From: Arachidicoccus soli
GTDB lineage: Bacteria > Bacteroidota > Bacteroidia > Chitinophagales > Chitinophagaceae
Length of the DNA: 64,000 nucleotides
Direction of reading: 5' to 3'
NCBI RefSeq assembly: GCF_003600625.1
Contig: NZ_CP032489.1
Span: 496,001-560,000, forward strand
Position 1 is the stretch's first letter; each line of letters opens with the position of its first letter. The translations under genes were made by a program, and so were the position numbers. Below, piece by piece: positions 44,716 to 54,433 of the stretch. The notes under the pieces are model-generated. The model did no database searches and was not told where the DNA came from. It saw only the letters and a list, made by a program, of their open reading frames with translations.

Positions 44716-45372
44716 ATGAGTAAATCGTTATTAGTAATTGTGGGAGCAGGACCTGGAGTAAGTGCAGGTATTGCAAGAAAGTTTGGCAACAATGGATTTA
44801 AAGTAATTCTTATAGCAAGAAAGAAGGAATCATTAGACTTGCAAATTGCTGAGCTTCAGCAAAAAAATATTGAAGCACATGGGGTCATTGCTGATGCTGC
44901 TGGACCGGACTCCTTAAAGGCTGCATTTAAGCAAATAAAATCAGTATATGGAATTCCCGATATTCTAATTTATAATGCCGGTGCAAATACGATAAATAAC
45001 CCGTCTATTTTAGAAAGAGAAGATTTATTAAATGATTTTAAAGTGAATGTAGTAGGCGCCTTAATAAGTGCACAACAAATAATCCCGGAGATGATGGAAC
45101 GCGAAAAAGGCACCATTTTATTTACAGGTGGTATGCTTGCCATAAACCCCGTTACATCAAGGGCTTCCGCATCTATAAGTAAAGCCGGATTGCGAAACTT
45201 GTCATTTGCTTTGGCTGAAGAACTCTTTCCTTACGGTATTCATGTGGGAACTGTCACGATAGGTGGTGTAGTCAAAAAAGGAACATTTTTTGACCCAGAT
45301 TTAATTGCAGAATCTTATTGGAATCTATACATCAATAAAGAGGAGAAAGAAATAGTATACAAGCAAGTATAA
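44716..45372 (+). CDS. SDR-like protein lacking the catalytic tyrosine
   Basis: The 218-residue protein has a Rossmann start VIVGAGPGVSAGIARKFG, IADAAGPDSLKAAF, and LIYNAGANT in the NNAG position. The active-site block reads SRASASISKAGLRN: the Lys is present but the Tyr of Tyr-x-x-x-Lys is replaced by Ala, and the usual Ser is in FTGGMLA, where Gly stands instead. It may be a binding protein or use a different mechanism; a related subgroup with a GAGPG start is common in bacteria. It has its own promoter and no obvious partner. Confidence 0.85.
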   Translation: MSKSLLVIVGAGPGVSAGIARKFGNNGFKVILIARKKESLDLQIAELQQKNIEAHGVIADAAGPDSLKAAFKQIKSVYGIPDILIYNAGANTINNPSILEREDLLNDFKVNVVGALISAQQIIPEMMEREKGTILFTGGMLAINPVTSRASASISKAGLRNLSFALAEELFPYGIHVGTVTIGGVVKKGTFFDPDLIAESYWNLYINKEEKEIVYKQV

Positions 45373-45552
45373 ATAATTTGCTCAATTCATCGACATAATC
45401 TTGGTAAGGAGTTGAATTTTTTTATCAGGTTTTGTGATAGCGTTTGATATTGGAGAATCTACCAGTTTAGGAAATGACAATTCTTAATTTTTTTTGAACC
45501 ATATTTCCCTATTATTACTTAAATTTTTTATTATACTTCCTTGTGTAGTAAA

Positions 45553-45713
45553 TTAGTTAATCTGTACAACAATTTTCCCTTTGGCTCTGCCGCTTGCAAG
45601 ATGCAAGAATGCCGCAACACTTTCAGAAAAAGTATAAACTTTGTCAATGGCTGGTTTATTTTTTCCGCTTTCTATTAATGTTTTGATTTCGCTTAAATGT
45701 TTTTCCAGTAGGG
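45553..45713 (-). pseudogene. 3' remnant of a zinc-type alcohol dehydrogenase/quinone reductase gene
   Basis: The last ~52 codons survive: LSEIKTLIESGKNKPAID, KVYTFSESVAAF and ASGRAKGKIVVQIN with a natural TAA, the standard medium-chain dehydrogenase ending. Everything before it is absent; at 45713/45714 it joins an unrelated remnant in the same orientation. The 180 bp on its other side up to the SDR gene hold nothing recognisable. Confidence 0.75.
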
Positions 45714-45876
45714 TGCATCCAAATAAATTCTTCTAAAAATATTTTCCCAATAAAATTACAATAGCAATGAGTGCACATACATTCATCAAGTGCAAAATTG
45801 AAAATAAGCACCGAGAAACTTACCAATTTTAATGTAAAATTTTGTTTCAAAATACTAATTTCAAAGATAGATATAT
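45714..45876 (-). pseudogene. 5' remnant of a GT2 glycosyltransferase gene and its leader
   Basis: The minus-strand ATG at 45786 begins a peptide MNVCALIAIVILL that stops after 17 codons. It is clearly related to the start of the intact GT2 protein at 39365 (MNPPPLVAIVILNFN), and the similarity continues about 90 bp upstream of both starts. A 9-base deletion and point changes make it non-functional. A SASA-family gene lies upstream of it, as it does for the intact copy. The remaining 45877-46034 interval holds nothing recognisable. Confidence 0.75.
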
Positions 45877-46034
45877 GGCTGTATCTAACACTTTGAGGTA
45901 AATTTCATCTAAAAAGATTTATTAAATCTGATTCAAATGGATTCGCTAACGATAAAGCACAAATTTGTAAAGAAGGATTGAGTTATTGTAATATTAAAAT
46001 AGTTGATTAATTGAACATTATTTCATGAAGAATG

Positions 46035-46886
46035 CTAATTGGTATTTTGCTTTAGAAGGGATAATTTCTTTTGATAATCTTCTAATTCTAAATTCCCTTT
46101 AGAGAATTCAATGTTTAAAAGCTCTATTTTCTCAGTTTGTGTGAATGGCCTTTCATTAATCATTTTTAGAATATTCTCTTCATTTTCCGGAGCTGTAAAT
46201 ATGCTCTCTTTTCGAAGAAAAGCTTCAAAATAGCGAATACCAAACAACCTTTGAGAAATGGCGTCTATGTGAATGCCATCCGGATTAGAGGTTAATCCGG
46301 CTGCAGTAACATAAAAACAATCTGCATGAGCATTGGCGAAGCTTTTTAGCTCATTATTTATTTCCTGATAAAGGCTAAAATATTGGCCATACATTCCCTT
46401 GGTCAAATAATCTCCAAGTCCACCTATTATAATGGGAATATGGAGAATGTTTAATTCTTCTCGTAAAGTTGCTATTATCAATGAAAAATTTTCTTTATAG
46501 TTTTTTACCTTGTCTGGAAAGCAATCACTTTCTCCTTGGTGCCAAAGTATGCCTGCAATTTTGCTTGTTTTTTGTGCAAGTTTGGCCTGCAAAATGGCAT
46601 GTTCAAAAAGTAGCCCATCAATACTCCAATCGTCTAAACTAGATCCGCCTTCTGCAGAAGGAATTAAACCGATTGTTTCTTCCGGATTTTTTAAACACCA
46701 TGTTGCTGCAAAAGAAGCCGATGGCCCAATACCGGCATTTGGTCGATCATTATGAATGGGTTCCCACATTGTTTGCCATTTGCCATTTTTCAGTACTTTA
46801 ATGTTTTCGTTATAAATAGGCGCAACATCCCTTTGAAACCCGCGACCTGCCATATTTGATTGACCAATTAATAAAAATGAATGCAT
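46035..46886 (-). CDS. Cytosolic SASA-family carbohydrate esterase
   Basis: The 283-residue protein has the SGNH/SASA motifs: LIGQSNMAG with the nucleophile Ser, GILWHQGESDC and the late DGIHIDAISQRLFGIRYF carrying the Asp-His pair. About 70 residues of helical tail follow (ERPFTQTEKIELLNIEFSKGNLELEDYQKKL). It has no signal peptide, unlike the other family member at 39488-40873. Acetyl-ester removal from a sugar is likely; the substrate is unknown. It is alone on the minus strand. Confidence 0.88.
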   Translation of the reverse strand: MHSFLLIGQSNMAGRGFQRDVAPIYNENIKVLKNGKWQTMWEPIHNDRPNAGIGPSASFAATWCLKNPEETIGLIPSAEGGSSLDDWSIDGLLFEHAILQAKLAQKTSKIAGILWHQGESDCFPDKVKNYKENFSLIIATLREELNILHIPIIIGGLGDYLTKGMYGQYFSLYQEINNELKSFANAHADCFYVTAAGLTSNPDGIHIDAISQRLFGIRYFEAFLRKESIFTAPENEENILKMINERPFTQTEKIELLNIEFSKGNLELEDYQKKLSLLKQNTN

Positions 46887-47023
46887 AAAAAGTATACTCT
46901 ATTATTTTGATTTTCTGTTTACTATTGAGATACATGTGAAGATAAATAATTTCTTTATACTTTATTGTCGAGCGATTGAAAGCAGCGTCAATTTGTCAAA
47001 AAGGTTTATAAATAAAAGCTGCT

Positions 47024-47031
47024 TACTTTTG
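47024..47031 (+). promoter_or_regulatory. Putative -7 box of the MFS transporter gene
   Basis: TACTTTTG matches TAnnTTTG, 33 bp before the ATG at 47065. Confidence 0.45.
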
Positions 47032-47064
47032 CCTCGCATTAAATCTTAACCTGTTTAAATAAAT

Positions 47065-48249
47065 ATGTCCCAAGTAAAAACGGAAACGCACCTTACACCT
47101 TTTTTAAAATATTTTATTACAATTGGATGCGGCGTGGTGGTCGCCAACCTTTATTATTGTCAACCATTATTGGGCGCTATCTCCCGTGCATTTCATGTAA
47201 AAGAGGAATCCGCATCTGTTATTAATATTTGCTCTCAATTGGGCTATGGTATTGGCTTGTTCTTTTTAGTGCCTTTAGGGGATAAAATAAAACGTAGAAA
47301 ATTATTGATTTGGATGCATTTTTTTGCAGCTCTGGCTTTGTTGGGAACAGCTTTATCTAAAAATATTACTATTCTTTATTTCTTTAGTACTTGCGTAGGT
47401 ATCGCAAGTACAGCTTGTCAGGTATTTATTCCTCTGGCGGCAGATTTGGCGGCAGAAGAAGAGCGTGGAAAAGTGCTGGGGACAGTGATGGGCGGATTGC
47501 TAACTGGTATTTTATTGTCCCGAACGCTTAGTGGATTTGTTGCCGCTTACTGGGGATGGCAAAGTATTTACTATATTGGTGCAGTTTTTATGATGATAAT
47601 GGCTGGAATGATTTGGAAATTTGTTCCTGATGAAAAGCCTAAATTTCATGGAAGCTATGGCAGATTGATGCAATCTTTATGGAAACTTTTTAAAACCCAG
47701 CCTGTAATTAGAGAAAGTGCATGGATAGGTGCTTGGCTTTTTGGCGCTATATCTGCTTTTTGGGCAACGATGGCATTTTTTTTAGAAAAACCATCTTTTC
47801 ATTATTCACTTTCCCTGATTGGATTGTTTGGTATTATTGGTGCGGGCGGTGCTTTGATTTCTCCTTTTGTAGGAAAAGTAACCGATAAAAAAGGTGCTTT
47901 GATTCCCATGCGTTGGGGTATTATCATGATGATGATTGGGTGGATTGTCTTGTTTAAATCTGATTGGACAGTTATATTGGTGATAATTGGAATAATCTTA
48001 ATAGACATGGGAATGCAATCGACACATGTACCTAATTTGGCACGCAATTATGCGCTATTGCCCGAAGCTCGTACGCGACTCAATACACTTTACATGACGT
48101 CATTTTTTATTGGAGGTACCTTAGGCTCCACATTGGGTAGTATTGCTTGGAATCTTGACGGATGGGTAGGTGTTTGTATTTCCGGCATTGTAATGGTGGT
48201 TGTAGGGGCACTACCCATTGTCTTTAGAAAATCTAGGAAGGGTGTATAA
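47065..48249 (+). CDS. Major facilitator superfamily transporter
   Basis: The 394-residue inner-membrane protein has about twelve transmembrane helices. The loop 2-3 motif GDKIKRRKLLIWMH (the MFS motif A position) is present, as is RTLSGFVAAYWGWQSIYYIG at helix 5. It resembles the YbjJ/drug-efflux-like group of DHA1 proteins; substrate cannot be told. It stands alone with its own promoter. The start is ATG 47065. Confidence 0.9.
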   Translation: MSQVKTETHLTPFLKYFITIGCGVVVANLYYCQPLLGAISRAFHVKEESASVINICSQLGYGIGLFFLVPLGDKIKRRKLLIWMHFFAALALLGTALSKNITILYFFSTCVGIASTACQVFIPLAADLAAEEERGKVLGTVMGGLLTGILLSRTLSGFVAAYWGWQSIYYIGAVFMMIMAGMIWKFVPDEKPKFHGSYGRLMQSLWKLFKTQPVIRESAWIGAWLFGAISAFWATMAFFLEKPSFHYSLSLIGLFGIIGAGGALISPFVGKVTDKKGALIPMRWGIIMMMIGWIVLFKSDWTVILVIIGIILIDMGMQSTHVPNLARNYALLPEARTRLNTLYMTSFFIGGTLGSTLGSIAWNLDGWVGVCISGIVMVVVGALPIVFRKSRKGV

Positions 48250-48500
48250 AGAGATCTTTCCATATAGAAGCTTGAAAGATGAAATTCCAGTTGATTTTTT
48301 TTTCAATAAATTTAAAAGCAATTGATCAAGTGATTGCATAATTCATACCTGACTCAATATTTGTTAAGACGCATGTTGTTCTTCAGAAAAGAGAAACTAG
48401 CAAAATGAGAAACGATATTTATTTATAGTAGAAAAGCTTCTACAGAGATTAATTTAAATATTCATAAGAGTAAAAGAAATGGTCCGTTAGCTGTCCATAG
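48250..48500. other. Intergenic region after the MFS gene, no gene
   Basis: No open frame with coding character is present on either strand. The ftsH terminator follows. Confidence 0.5.
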
Positions 48501-48528
48501 AAAAGCCCGCCACAAAGGGGCGGGCTTC
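48501..48528 (-). terminator. Intrinsic terminator of the rsfS-ftsH unit
   Basis: A G+C-rich stem AAGCCCGCC/GGCGGGCTT with a 7-base loop and a U-run on the minus strand lies 22 bp after the ftsH stop. Confidence 0.9.
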
Positions 48529-48549
48529 ATTCAATTTTAATAAGAATCT

Positions 48550-50637
48550 TTAACCTTTAAAAGAGTCATCAATTTTTTCTTCGCTTGTTGAAGGTACTTG
48601 TTTTAATGCGCCATCATAAGGAGGTACACCTTCACTTAATCCTGGAGGCAACAGATCTTCTTCAGCGGCTTCTTCATGTGGACGCCTACCAATTAAAGCT
48701 TCGACATCGCTTTTAAATAATACCTCTTTTTCCAATAATGCTTTTGCTAATTTTTCCACTTCAGCTTTTTTCTCTGTTAAAAGAGCTAATGTGCGGGCAT
48801 AAGCAATTTCTATTAATTTACGTGCTTCTTCGTCAATCAACTTCCCTGTTTCTTCACTAAAAGGCTTGGTAAACTGATTTTCTTGAGCAGGGTCATAATA
48901 ACTTACATTACCGATTTTTTCATTCATGCCATATACGGTAATCATAGAATAAGCGGTACGCGTAACTTGTTGCAAATCGTTGGAAGCGCCGGTAGAAATT
49001 TTTCCAAAGAAAATTTGTTCAGACGCCCGTCCACCCAAAGTCATACAAACCTGATCGAGTAATTGATCAGTATTATATAAGTATTGTTCCTTTGGTGTGT
49101 ATTGTGCATAACCTAAAGCAGCAGTACCACGCGGCACAATTGTTACTTTTAATAAAGGATAAGCGTGTTCCAAAAACCAACCACAAATAGCATGACCCGC
49201 TTCGTGATAAGCAATGATTTGTTTTTCGTGCGGGGCAATAATCTTATTTTTCTTTTCCAAACCACCTATTACACGGTCAATAGCGTCGTCAAAATCCTTC
49301 ATATCAACAGCTTCTTTGCCATTGCGTGCTGCAATCAAAGCAGCTTCATTGCACACATTGGCAATGTCGGCACCTGCAAAACCCGGTGTTTGTTCAGCTA
49401 ATTTATGTATATCAAGTGTTTGAGAAACTTTTATTGGTTTTAAGTGTACACGGAAAATGTCTTCTCTCCCTTTAACATCAGGGCGGTCAATCGTTATTTG
49501 TCTATCGAATCGACCAGGACGTAATAATGCGCTGTCCAATACATCGGGTCGGTTAGTCGCAGCTAAAATAATAATGCCGCTATCTCCACCAAAGCCATCC
49601 ATTTCAACCAATAATTGGTTCAAAGTATTTTCACGTTCATCATTGCTCATCATCGCATTCTTGCCACGTGCACGACCAATCGCATCAATTTCATCAATAA
49701 ATATTACACAGGGTGCTTTTTCTCTTGCTTGTTTAAACAAATCTCTTACTCTACTAGCGCCTACACCGACAAACATCTCAACAAAATCAGAACCAGACAT
49801 ACTAAAGAAAGGTACTTGAGCTTCACCAGCCATTGCTTTGGCTAGCAAAGTTTTACCTGTTCCCGGAGGCCCTACCAGTAAAGCTCCTTTCGGAATCTTA
49901 CCGCCCAGATTTGTATATTTTTTTGGGTTCTTCAGAAAATCCACAATCTCCATGACTTCTACTTTGGCCTCGTCCAAACCGGCAACATCTTTAAAGGTAA
50001 TATCCATTTTAGCGCCTTTTTCAAAAAGCTGTGCTTTGGATTTACCTACACTAAAGATACCACCACCGGCACCGCCACCTCCGCCCATACCACCGCTCAT
50101 CTTACGCATTAGCAAAATCCAAACAAGGACGATACCTCCAATAGTTAGCAACATGCTGAAAATCGGATTATCTAACCAATTGGAATCACTTTTTACCGGC
50201 ATTTGAATTTCGGGTAGATGGTTCTCGTCCGTATACTGATTGACCCGTGATTGGAATGCTTTCAAATCGACTACCCGAAATTGAAACATAGGTGCGCTGT
50301 AATAATTACTTATATTCACAGAAGAGCCTTTTAATGCATCCTTATAAAAAGGTTTATTTAGGCTATCCTTAATAATATAAACGCGTACATATTTTTCAGA
50401 ATTATCTACCAGATCTAATTTGGCTACATCTCCTTTAATCAAAATATTTTGATTAAAAGTTGCTTCCGTAATCGGTAAAGTATCCGGGGTGCTTTTCACC
50501 CAATAACTATAGGCAATAATAGCTAAAGCTATTAGGCCATATATCATATAGATATTCGGCCCTTTAGATCCTTTTTTATTATTGTTGTTGCCGAAACCAA
50601 AGTTTGGCATTTTTCTTTTATCGTTTTCTTGTGCCAT
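48550..50637 (-). CDS. ftsH: ATP-dependent zinc metalloprotease FtsH
   Basis: FtsH is a membrane-anchored AAA+ protease that degrades misfolded and regulatory membrane proteins. The 695 residues have two membrane helices (about 29-46 and 160-177) around a periplasmic domain. They carry a Gly-rich linker (182-193), Walker A GPPGTGKT (256-263), Walker B VIFIDEID (311-318), second-region-of-homology [19 protein letters not shown] and the zinc site HEAGH (478-482). A distal Asp lies in the C-terminal helix region. It lies 70 bp after rsfS and is probably co-transcribed with it. Confidence 0.97.
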   Translation of the reverse strand: MAQENDKRKMPNFGFGNNNNKKGSKGPNIYMIYGLIALAIIAYSYWVKSTPDTLPITEATFNQNILIKGDVAKLDLVDNSEKYVRVYIIKDSLNKPFYKDALKGSSVNISNYYSAPMFQFRVVDLKAFQSRVNQYTDENHLPEIQMPVKSDSNWLDNPIFSMLLTIGGIVLVWILLMRKMSGGMGGGGGAGGGIFSVGKSKAQLFEKGAKMDITFKDVAGLDEAKVEVMEIVDFLKNPKKYTNLGGKIPKGALLVGPPGTGKTLLAKAMAGEAQVPFFSMSGSDFVEMFVGVGASRVRDLFKQAREKAPCVIFIDEIDAIGRARGKNAMMSNDERENTLNQLLVEMDGFGGDSGIIILAATNRPDVLDSALLRPGRFDRQITIDRPDVKGREDIFRVHLKPIKVSQTLDIHKLAEQTPGFAGADIANVCNEAALIAARNGKEAVDMKDFDDAIDRVIGGLEKKNKIIAPHEKQIIAYHEAGHAICGWFLEHAYPLLKVTIVPRGTAALGYAQYTPKEQYLYNTDQLLDQVCMTLGGRASEQIFFGKISTGASNDLQQVTRTAYSMITVYGMNEKIGNVSYYDPAQENQFTKPFSEETGKLIDEEARKLIEIAYARTLALLTEKKAEVEKLAKALLEKEVLFKSDVEALIGRRPHEEAAEEDLLPPGLSEGVPPYDGALKQVPSTSEEKIDDSFKG

Positions 50638-50707
50638 AAAATTCTAAAATCATGCAGATAAAAACCTGCTTATAAATTATATTATTTCTTTTAACTCAAA
50701 TTAAAAA

Positions 50708-51097
50708 CTAATTCTTAAAAACTTGCTCAGGAGCATCGCACCAAAGTTCTTCTAATCTATAGCGTTGTCTGGCTTCAGGTAGCATTATGTGAACAACTAC
50801 ATTCACAAAATCGACTAATACCCAATTCAATGATGAACGACCCTCACTTCTAAAAGCGGCTTCGTTTAATTCTTCTTTTACTTTTTCTTCAATAAAATCA
50901 CCGATAGCTTTTACCTGTGTAGTGCTACTTGCCTCGCAAATAATAAAAAAATCAGCAACGGCTTCATCGATATTTCTAAGGTCGAGTGAGAGAATATTCT
51001 CGCCTTTTTTTTCTTGAATAGCACTTACAATTACTTTCAAGATTTTAGCATTTTTTGTAAGCTTTGTTACCTTATTTTTTGTTGTTTGTGTTGCCAA
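50708..51097 (-). CDS. rsfS: Ribosomal silencing factor RsfS
   Basis: RsfS binds ribosomal protein L14 and blocks subunit joining when nutrients are short. The 129-residue protein has the family core ILSLDLRNIDEAVADFFIICEASSTTQVKAIGDFIEEKVKE and SLNWVLVDFVNVVVHIMLPEARQRYRLEELWCDAPE. The start is TTG at 51097; a TAA lies in frame one codon upstream and no ATG precedes the core, so TTG must be used. ftsH follows 70 bp downstream, the usual Bacteroidetes order. Confidence 0.94.
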   Translation of the reverse strand: MATQTTKNKVTKLTKNAKILKVIVSAIQEKKGENILSLDLRNIDEAVADFFIICEASSTTQVKAIGDFIEEKVKEELNEAAFRSEGRSSLNWVLVDFVNVVVHIMLPEARQRYRLEELWCDAPEQVFKN

Positions 51098-51232
51098 TAA
51101 TTAAACTTTATTAAGTATTAAAAAAAATAAAACGGAAGGGATTTTTGATTCTTTGACCATCCTTGAACCATTCGCGTAAAATCTTATCTTCGCAAAAATA
51201 GTAATTCTTTTCTCTACTCTTGCTTAAATTAT

Positions 51233-51970
51233 ATGATTGGTTTTCCTTTTACCATTTTAGACGAAGTTGATAGTTCCAACAACTATGCCATAGGACTGGC
51301 TATACAGGGAATGGCACAACATGGGGCTGCCTTCATGGCCAAACATCAAACAGCCGGAAAAGGTCAACGCGGAAAACAATGGAATAGTGAGGCTGGGAAA
51401 AATATAGCAATCTCTGTATTGCTCGACACGAGCGAGATGCACCTCAATGAGCAATTCAATCTTAGCATGGCTGTGGCTTTATCTGTATTTGATTTTTATT
51501 TAAAATATGCTTTTGACGAGACTTCTATTAAATGGCCGAATGACATTTATTGGCGCGACAGAAAGGCAGTAGGCATCCTAATAGAAAATAAAATATATGG
51601 ACAAAAATGGCAGTGGGCCGTTGCAGGAGTTGGCATAAATGTAAACCAGACCATTTTTGACGAGAACCTTTCAAAAAAAGCGGTATCCTTAAAACAAATT
51701 ACCGGAAAGGAATTTGACTGCGTAGCTTTAGCAAAAGAATTCTGTACTTTTTTAGAGAAAAGATTTCAGCAGTTCAAAGAAAAAAAATACAATGAATTAT
51801 TGGTAGCGTACAATGAAAACCTTTTTAGAAAAGGTGACTTTGCACAACTGAAATATAGGGATGTCGTTTATGATTGCCGCATTCAAAAAGTTGATAAATA
51901 TGGGCAACTTTGGGTGGAAGGCGCCCCTAAACCGTTTTTTGTTTTTGGAGAAGTAGAATGGGTAATCTAA
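51233..51970 (+). CDS. birA: Biotin--protein ligase (BirA catalytic domain)
   Basis: The enzyme attaches biotin to the acyl-CoA carboxylase carrier protein. The 245 residues contain DSSNNYAIGL, the biotinyl-AMP loop AGKGQRGKQW, IKWPNDIYW and the GVGINVNQ strand. The DNA-binding domain of E. coli BirA is absent, so it does not double as a repressor. Its 3' end reaches 51970, overlapping an upstream ATG of the next gene, which is best started later. It diverges from rsfS. Confidence 0.94.
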   Translation: MIGFPFTILDEVDSSNNYAIGLAIQGMAQHGAAFMAKHQTAGKGQRGKQWNSEAGKNIAISVLLDTSEMHLNEQFNLSMAVALSVFDFYLKYAFDETSIKWPNDIYWRDRKAVGILIENKIYGQKWQWAVAGVGINVNQTIFDENLSKKAVSLKQITGKEFDCVALAKEFCTFLEKRFQQFKEKKYNELLVAYNENLFRKGDFAQLKYRDVVYDCRIQKVDKYGQLWVEGAPKPFFVFGEVEWVI

Positions 51971-51993
51971 TATTTAATAACTTAATACAACAA

Positions 51994-52635
51994 ATGACCA
52001 TGTTACAAATAGAAACTTTCACTTTCAATCCTTTTCAAGAGAATGCTTATGTTCTCTCAAATGAGCATGGGGAAGCAATTATTATTGATCCAGGAACATA
52101 CTTTCCTGCAGAAGCACAAACTCTAAAAGATTATATTTTGCGTGCAGGCCTACAACCCAAAGTATTAATAAATACGCATTGCCATTTAGATCATGTATTT
52201 GGCAATCAATGGGTATCGGAATGCTATAATTTGGAACTCTGGATGCATCCAAATGAAGAAGAAATGCTGGTGGATGCTAATAAGTCTAGCGAGAAATACG
52301 GTTTACCTTTTGATAATTATACAGGAAAAATAAATTTTATACAAGAAGGAGAAACCATTCAATTAGGAGAAGATAGACTAGAAATAATATTGGTTCCCGG
52401 GCATTCTCCTGGAAGCATTTGTTTGTATTGTAAAGCGCAAAATTTTATAATTGGTGGTGATGTATTATTCCGAGAAAGTATTGGTCGCACCGATTTATAT
52501 AAAGGTAATCATGAAGAACTTTTGCAAAGTATTAAGGAAAAAATGCTCATCTTGCCGACCGAAACGGTTGTTTACCCGGGACATGGACCCAAAACGACTA
52601 TTGGTTACGAAAAACAAAACAATCCATTTTTATAA
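51994..52635 (+). CDS. MBL-fold hydrolase, glyoxalase II-like
   Basis: The 214-residue protein has the metallo-beta-lactamase metal motif THCHLDH, GHSPGSICLY, GDVLFRESIGRTD and VYPGHGPKTTIGYEK, matching YcbL-type hydroxyacylglutathione-hydrolase-like proteins. Starts at 51994 and 52000 both give a normal N-terminus (MLQIETFTFNPFQENAYVL); the ATG at 51958 inside birA would add 12 poorly conserved residues. It lies 23 bp after birA and is probably co-transcribed. The substrate is not settled. Confidence 0.88.
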   Translation: MTMLQIETFTFNPFQENAYVLSNEHGEAIIIDPGTYFPAEAQTLKDYILRAGLQPKVLINTHCHLDHVFGNQWVSECYNLELWMHPNEEEMLVDANKSSEKYGLPFDNYTGKINFIQEGETIQLGEDRLEIILVPGHSPGSICLYCKAQNFIIGGDVLFRESIGRTDLYKGNHEELLQSIKEKMLILPTETVVYPGHGPKTTIGYEKQNNPFL

Positions 52636-52665
52636 AAGTAAAATTCAGGAATTAAACATAAGCAG

Positions 52666-53811
52666 ATGAAAAGATTATTATTGGTAAGTGGTATAGCGAT
52701 TTCGCTAGTTAGTTGTGCACAGAAATACAATGGCGGTAAATTTGAAGTATCAGGAAAGGCTAAAAATATGCATGCCAAAACTATTTATTTAAAAGAATTA
52801 AATTTCAATAATAATTCCCCAATTGTCATTGATTCTTCAGCTGTTGCGGCAGATGGCTCTTACAAATTAAAAGCTGATACAAAAGGTCAACATTTGTTCT
52901 TCTTATCTGCGGATCAAACTTTTCCTTATTTGGTAATAAACGATGGAAGTAAAATCACGCTTAATATAGATGCTACTGATGCTACACATCCAGATATTAA
53001 AGGCTCAGACGCAACTATAAAACTATATAGTTTTATCAATACTTATAAAGATAAAGACTCTGTTTTAGGCAATACATTTGAGCAATTAGATTCCTTGAAA
53101 AAACTATCAAACTCGTCACCGGCCCAAGATTCTTTAAAAGTTACTTTAGCCAAACAAAAAGATGCGCAATTAGATGATATGAATGCCGCCATAAAAACAT
53201 TTTTGAAGAACAACGACAACGCTATTTCTACTTTCTATGTTTTAAATGCAATGGCTGTCCGTTCAATTGCTCCGGCAGATTTATTACCTATTGCACAAGC
53301 GGCTAGCGATAAGTTTAAAGAAGATGGGGCTTTGGCTGCATTTACCAGTCGTCTAAAGGAAGCCGTTTCTTCTGACAATAGCGGAAACTACCCTTTGGAA
53401 AATCAACAAGCACCCGATTTAGCGATGCAATCTCCTGATGGCAAAACCATTAAAATCAGTGACTTTAAGGGGAAATACGTATTGGTAGATTTTTGGGCAA
53501 GTTGGTGTGGACCATGTCGTGGTGAAAACCCTAATGTAGTTGCTGCTTACAATAAATTTAAGGATAAAAACTTCACCATTCTAGGTGTCTCTTTGGATAA
53601 AGATAAAGCTGCTTGGGAAAAAGCGATAAAAGATGACGGCTTAGTTTGGAATCAAATGAGTGATTTGAAATTTTGGGAGAGCCAGGCCGTAAAGGCATAT
53701 AAATTTAATGGTATTCCCTTTAATGTATTAATCGACCCCAGCGGAAAAATTATAGCCAACAGTTTGCGTGGTGACGATTTGGAAAATAAGCTGGCTGAAG
53801 TACTGAAATAA
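52666..53811 (+). CDS. TlpA-like thiol-disulfide oxidoreductase lipoprotein with DUF4369
   Basis: The 381-residue protein has a lipoprotein signal (LVSC, Cys17) and an N-terminal DUF4369-like beta domain (about 24-115, FEVSGKAKNMHAKTIYLKELN). A helical linker and a C-terminal thioredoxin fold with the active site WCGPC (Cys281 and Cys284) follow. It is anchored to the periplasmic face and probably reduces or exchanges disulfides, for example in cytochrome maturation. It lies 30 bp after the MBL gene and ends at a strong terminator. Confidence 0.9.
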   Translation: MKRLLLVSGIAISLVSCAQKYNGGKFEVSGKAKNMHAKTIYLKELNFNNNSPIVIDSSAVAADGSYKLKADTKGQHLFFLSADQTFPYLVINDGSKITLNIDATDATHPDIKGSDATIKLYSFINTYKDKDSVLGNTFEQLDSLKKLSNSSPAQDSLKVTLAKQKDAQLDDMNAAIKTFLKNNDNAISTFYVLNAMAVRSIAPADLLPIAQAASDKFKEDGALAAFTSRLKEAVSSDNSGNYPLENQQAPDLAMQSPDGKTIKISDFKGKYVLVDFWASWCGPCRGENPNVVAAYNKFKDKNFTILGVSLDKDKAAWEKAIKDDGLVWNQMSDLKFWESQAVKAYKFNGIPFNVLIDPSGKIIANSLRGDDLENKLAEVLK

Positions 53812-53831
53812 TAAGTATTATTTATTTTAAT

Positions 53832-53871
53832 AAAAAATCCGAAGTAAATTAATGCTACTTCGGATTTTTTT
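53832..53871 (+). terminator. Intrinsic, probably bidirectional terminator between TlpA-like and FKBP genes
   Basis: Stem AAAATCCGAAGTA/TACTTCGGATTTT with an 8-base loop has an A-run before and a T-run after. It can serve both convergent genes. Confidence 0.9.
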
Positions 53872-53888
53872 ATTTTTAAAAAAGAAAA

Positions 53889-54347
53889 TTATTCTGGCAT
53901 AATGATAGAAGATTTTCCAGGAAGAATTTCTACTAATTCAATATCAAAAACCAAATCTTTTCCGGCAAGTGGATGATTGGCGTCCAATACTACTGAATCT
54001 TCTTTTACTTCTTTAATTACTACTTGAAAAGTTTGACCTTGGTCATTGCTCATTTGCAAAGGCATACCTACTTCAGGTGTCATTTCAGGTGGGAATTGAG
54101 ATTTTGGGAACTCCACTATTTGCTCTTCAGATGCTTGTCCATAAGCCTGATCTGCAGGAATATTTACTGTTCTTTTTTCGCCAACTTTTAATCCGGTAAC
54201 GCCGTCGTCAAAACCAGGAATCACTTGCCCGCTTCCCACTTCAAATTCCAATGGTGAACGACCTTCACTGCTATCAAATGTTGTACCGTCTGTTAACTTT
54301 CCGTGATAATGTACCTTTACTTTATCGCCTTTTTTAGCTGTCTGCAT
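53889..54347 (-). CDS. FKBP-type peptidyl-prolyl isomerase, SlyD-like
   Basis: The 152-residue protein catalyses proline isomerisation during folding. It has the FKBP start [46 protein letters not shown] and an inserted IF domain (about 65-125), typical of SlyD-like enzymes. The SlyD His-rich tail is absent, so metal binding there is not expected. It has no signal peptide. It converges on the TlpA-like gene. Confidence 0.92.
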   Translation of the reverse strand: MQTAKKGDKVKVHYHGKLTDGTTFDSSEGRSPLEFEVGSGQVIPGFDDGVTGLKVGEKRTVNIPADQAYGQASEEQIVEFPKSQFPPEMTPEVGMPLQMSNDQGQTFQVVIKEVKEDSVVLDANHPLAGKDLVFDIELVEILPGKSSIIMPE

Positions 54348-54433
54348 ACAGATATTTGTTTTTAAAATAAGTGCGCAAGATAAGAATTTATTGCCAACCC
54401 GAAAATTAAGGACTGTTATAATGCCGTTATTTA

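Noticed and set aside
45656..45850. 64-codon frame over the remnant region
   Set aside because: It reads across the junction of two decayed genes in a frame that matches neither.
39488..46886. Sialic-acid utilisation cluster built on the two SASA-family genes
   Set aside because: No sialidase, NanA/NanK, transporter or SusC/D genes lie between or near them, and one enzyme is cytosolic while the other is secreted.
49457..49819. Long open frame antisense to ftsH
   Set aside because: It mirrors the FtsH coding frame, has no signal, motif or promoter, and FtsH is certain here.
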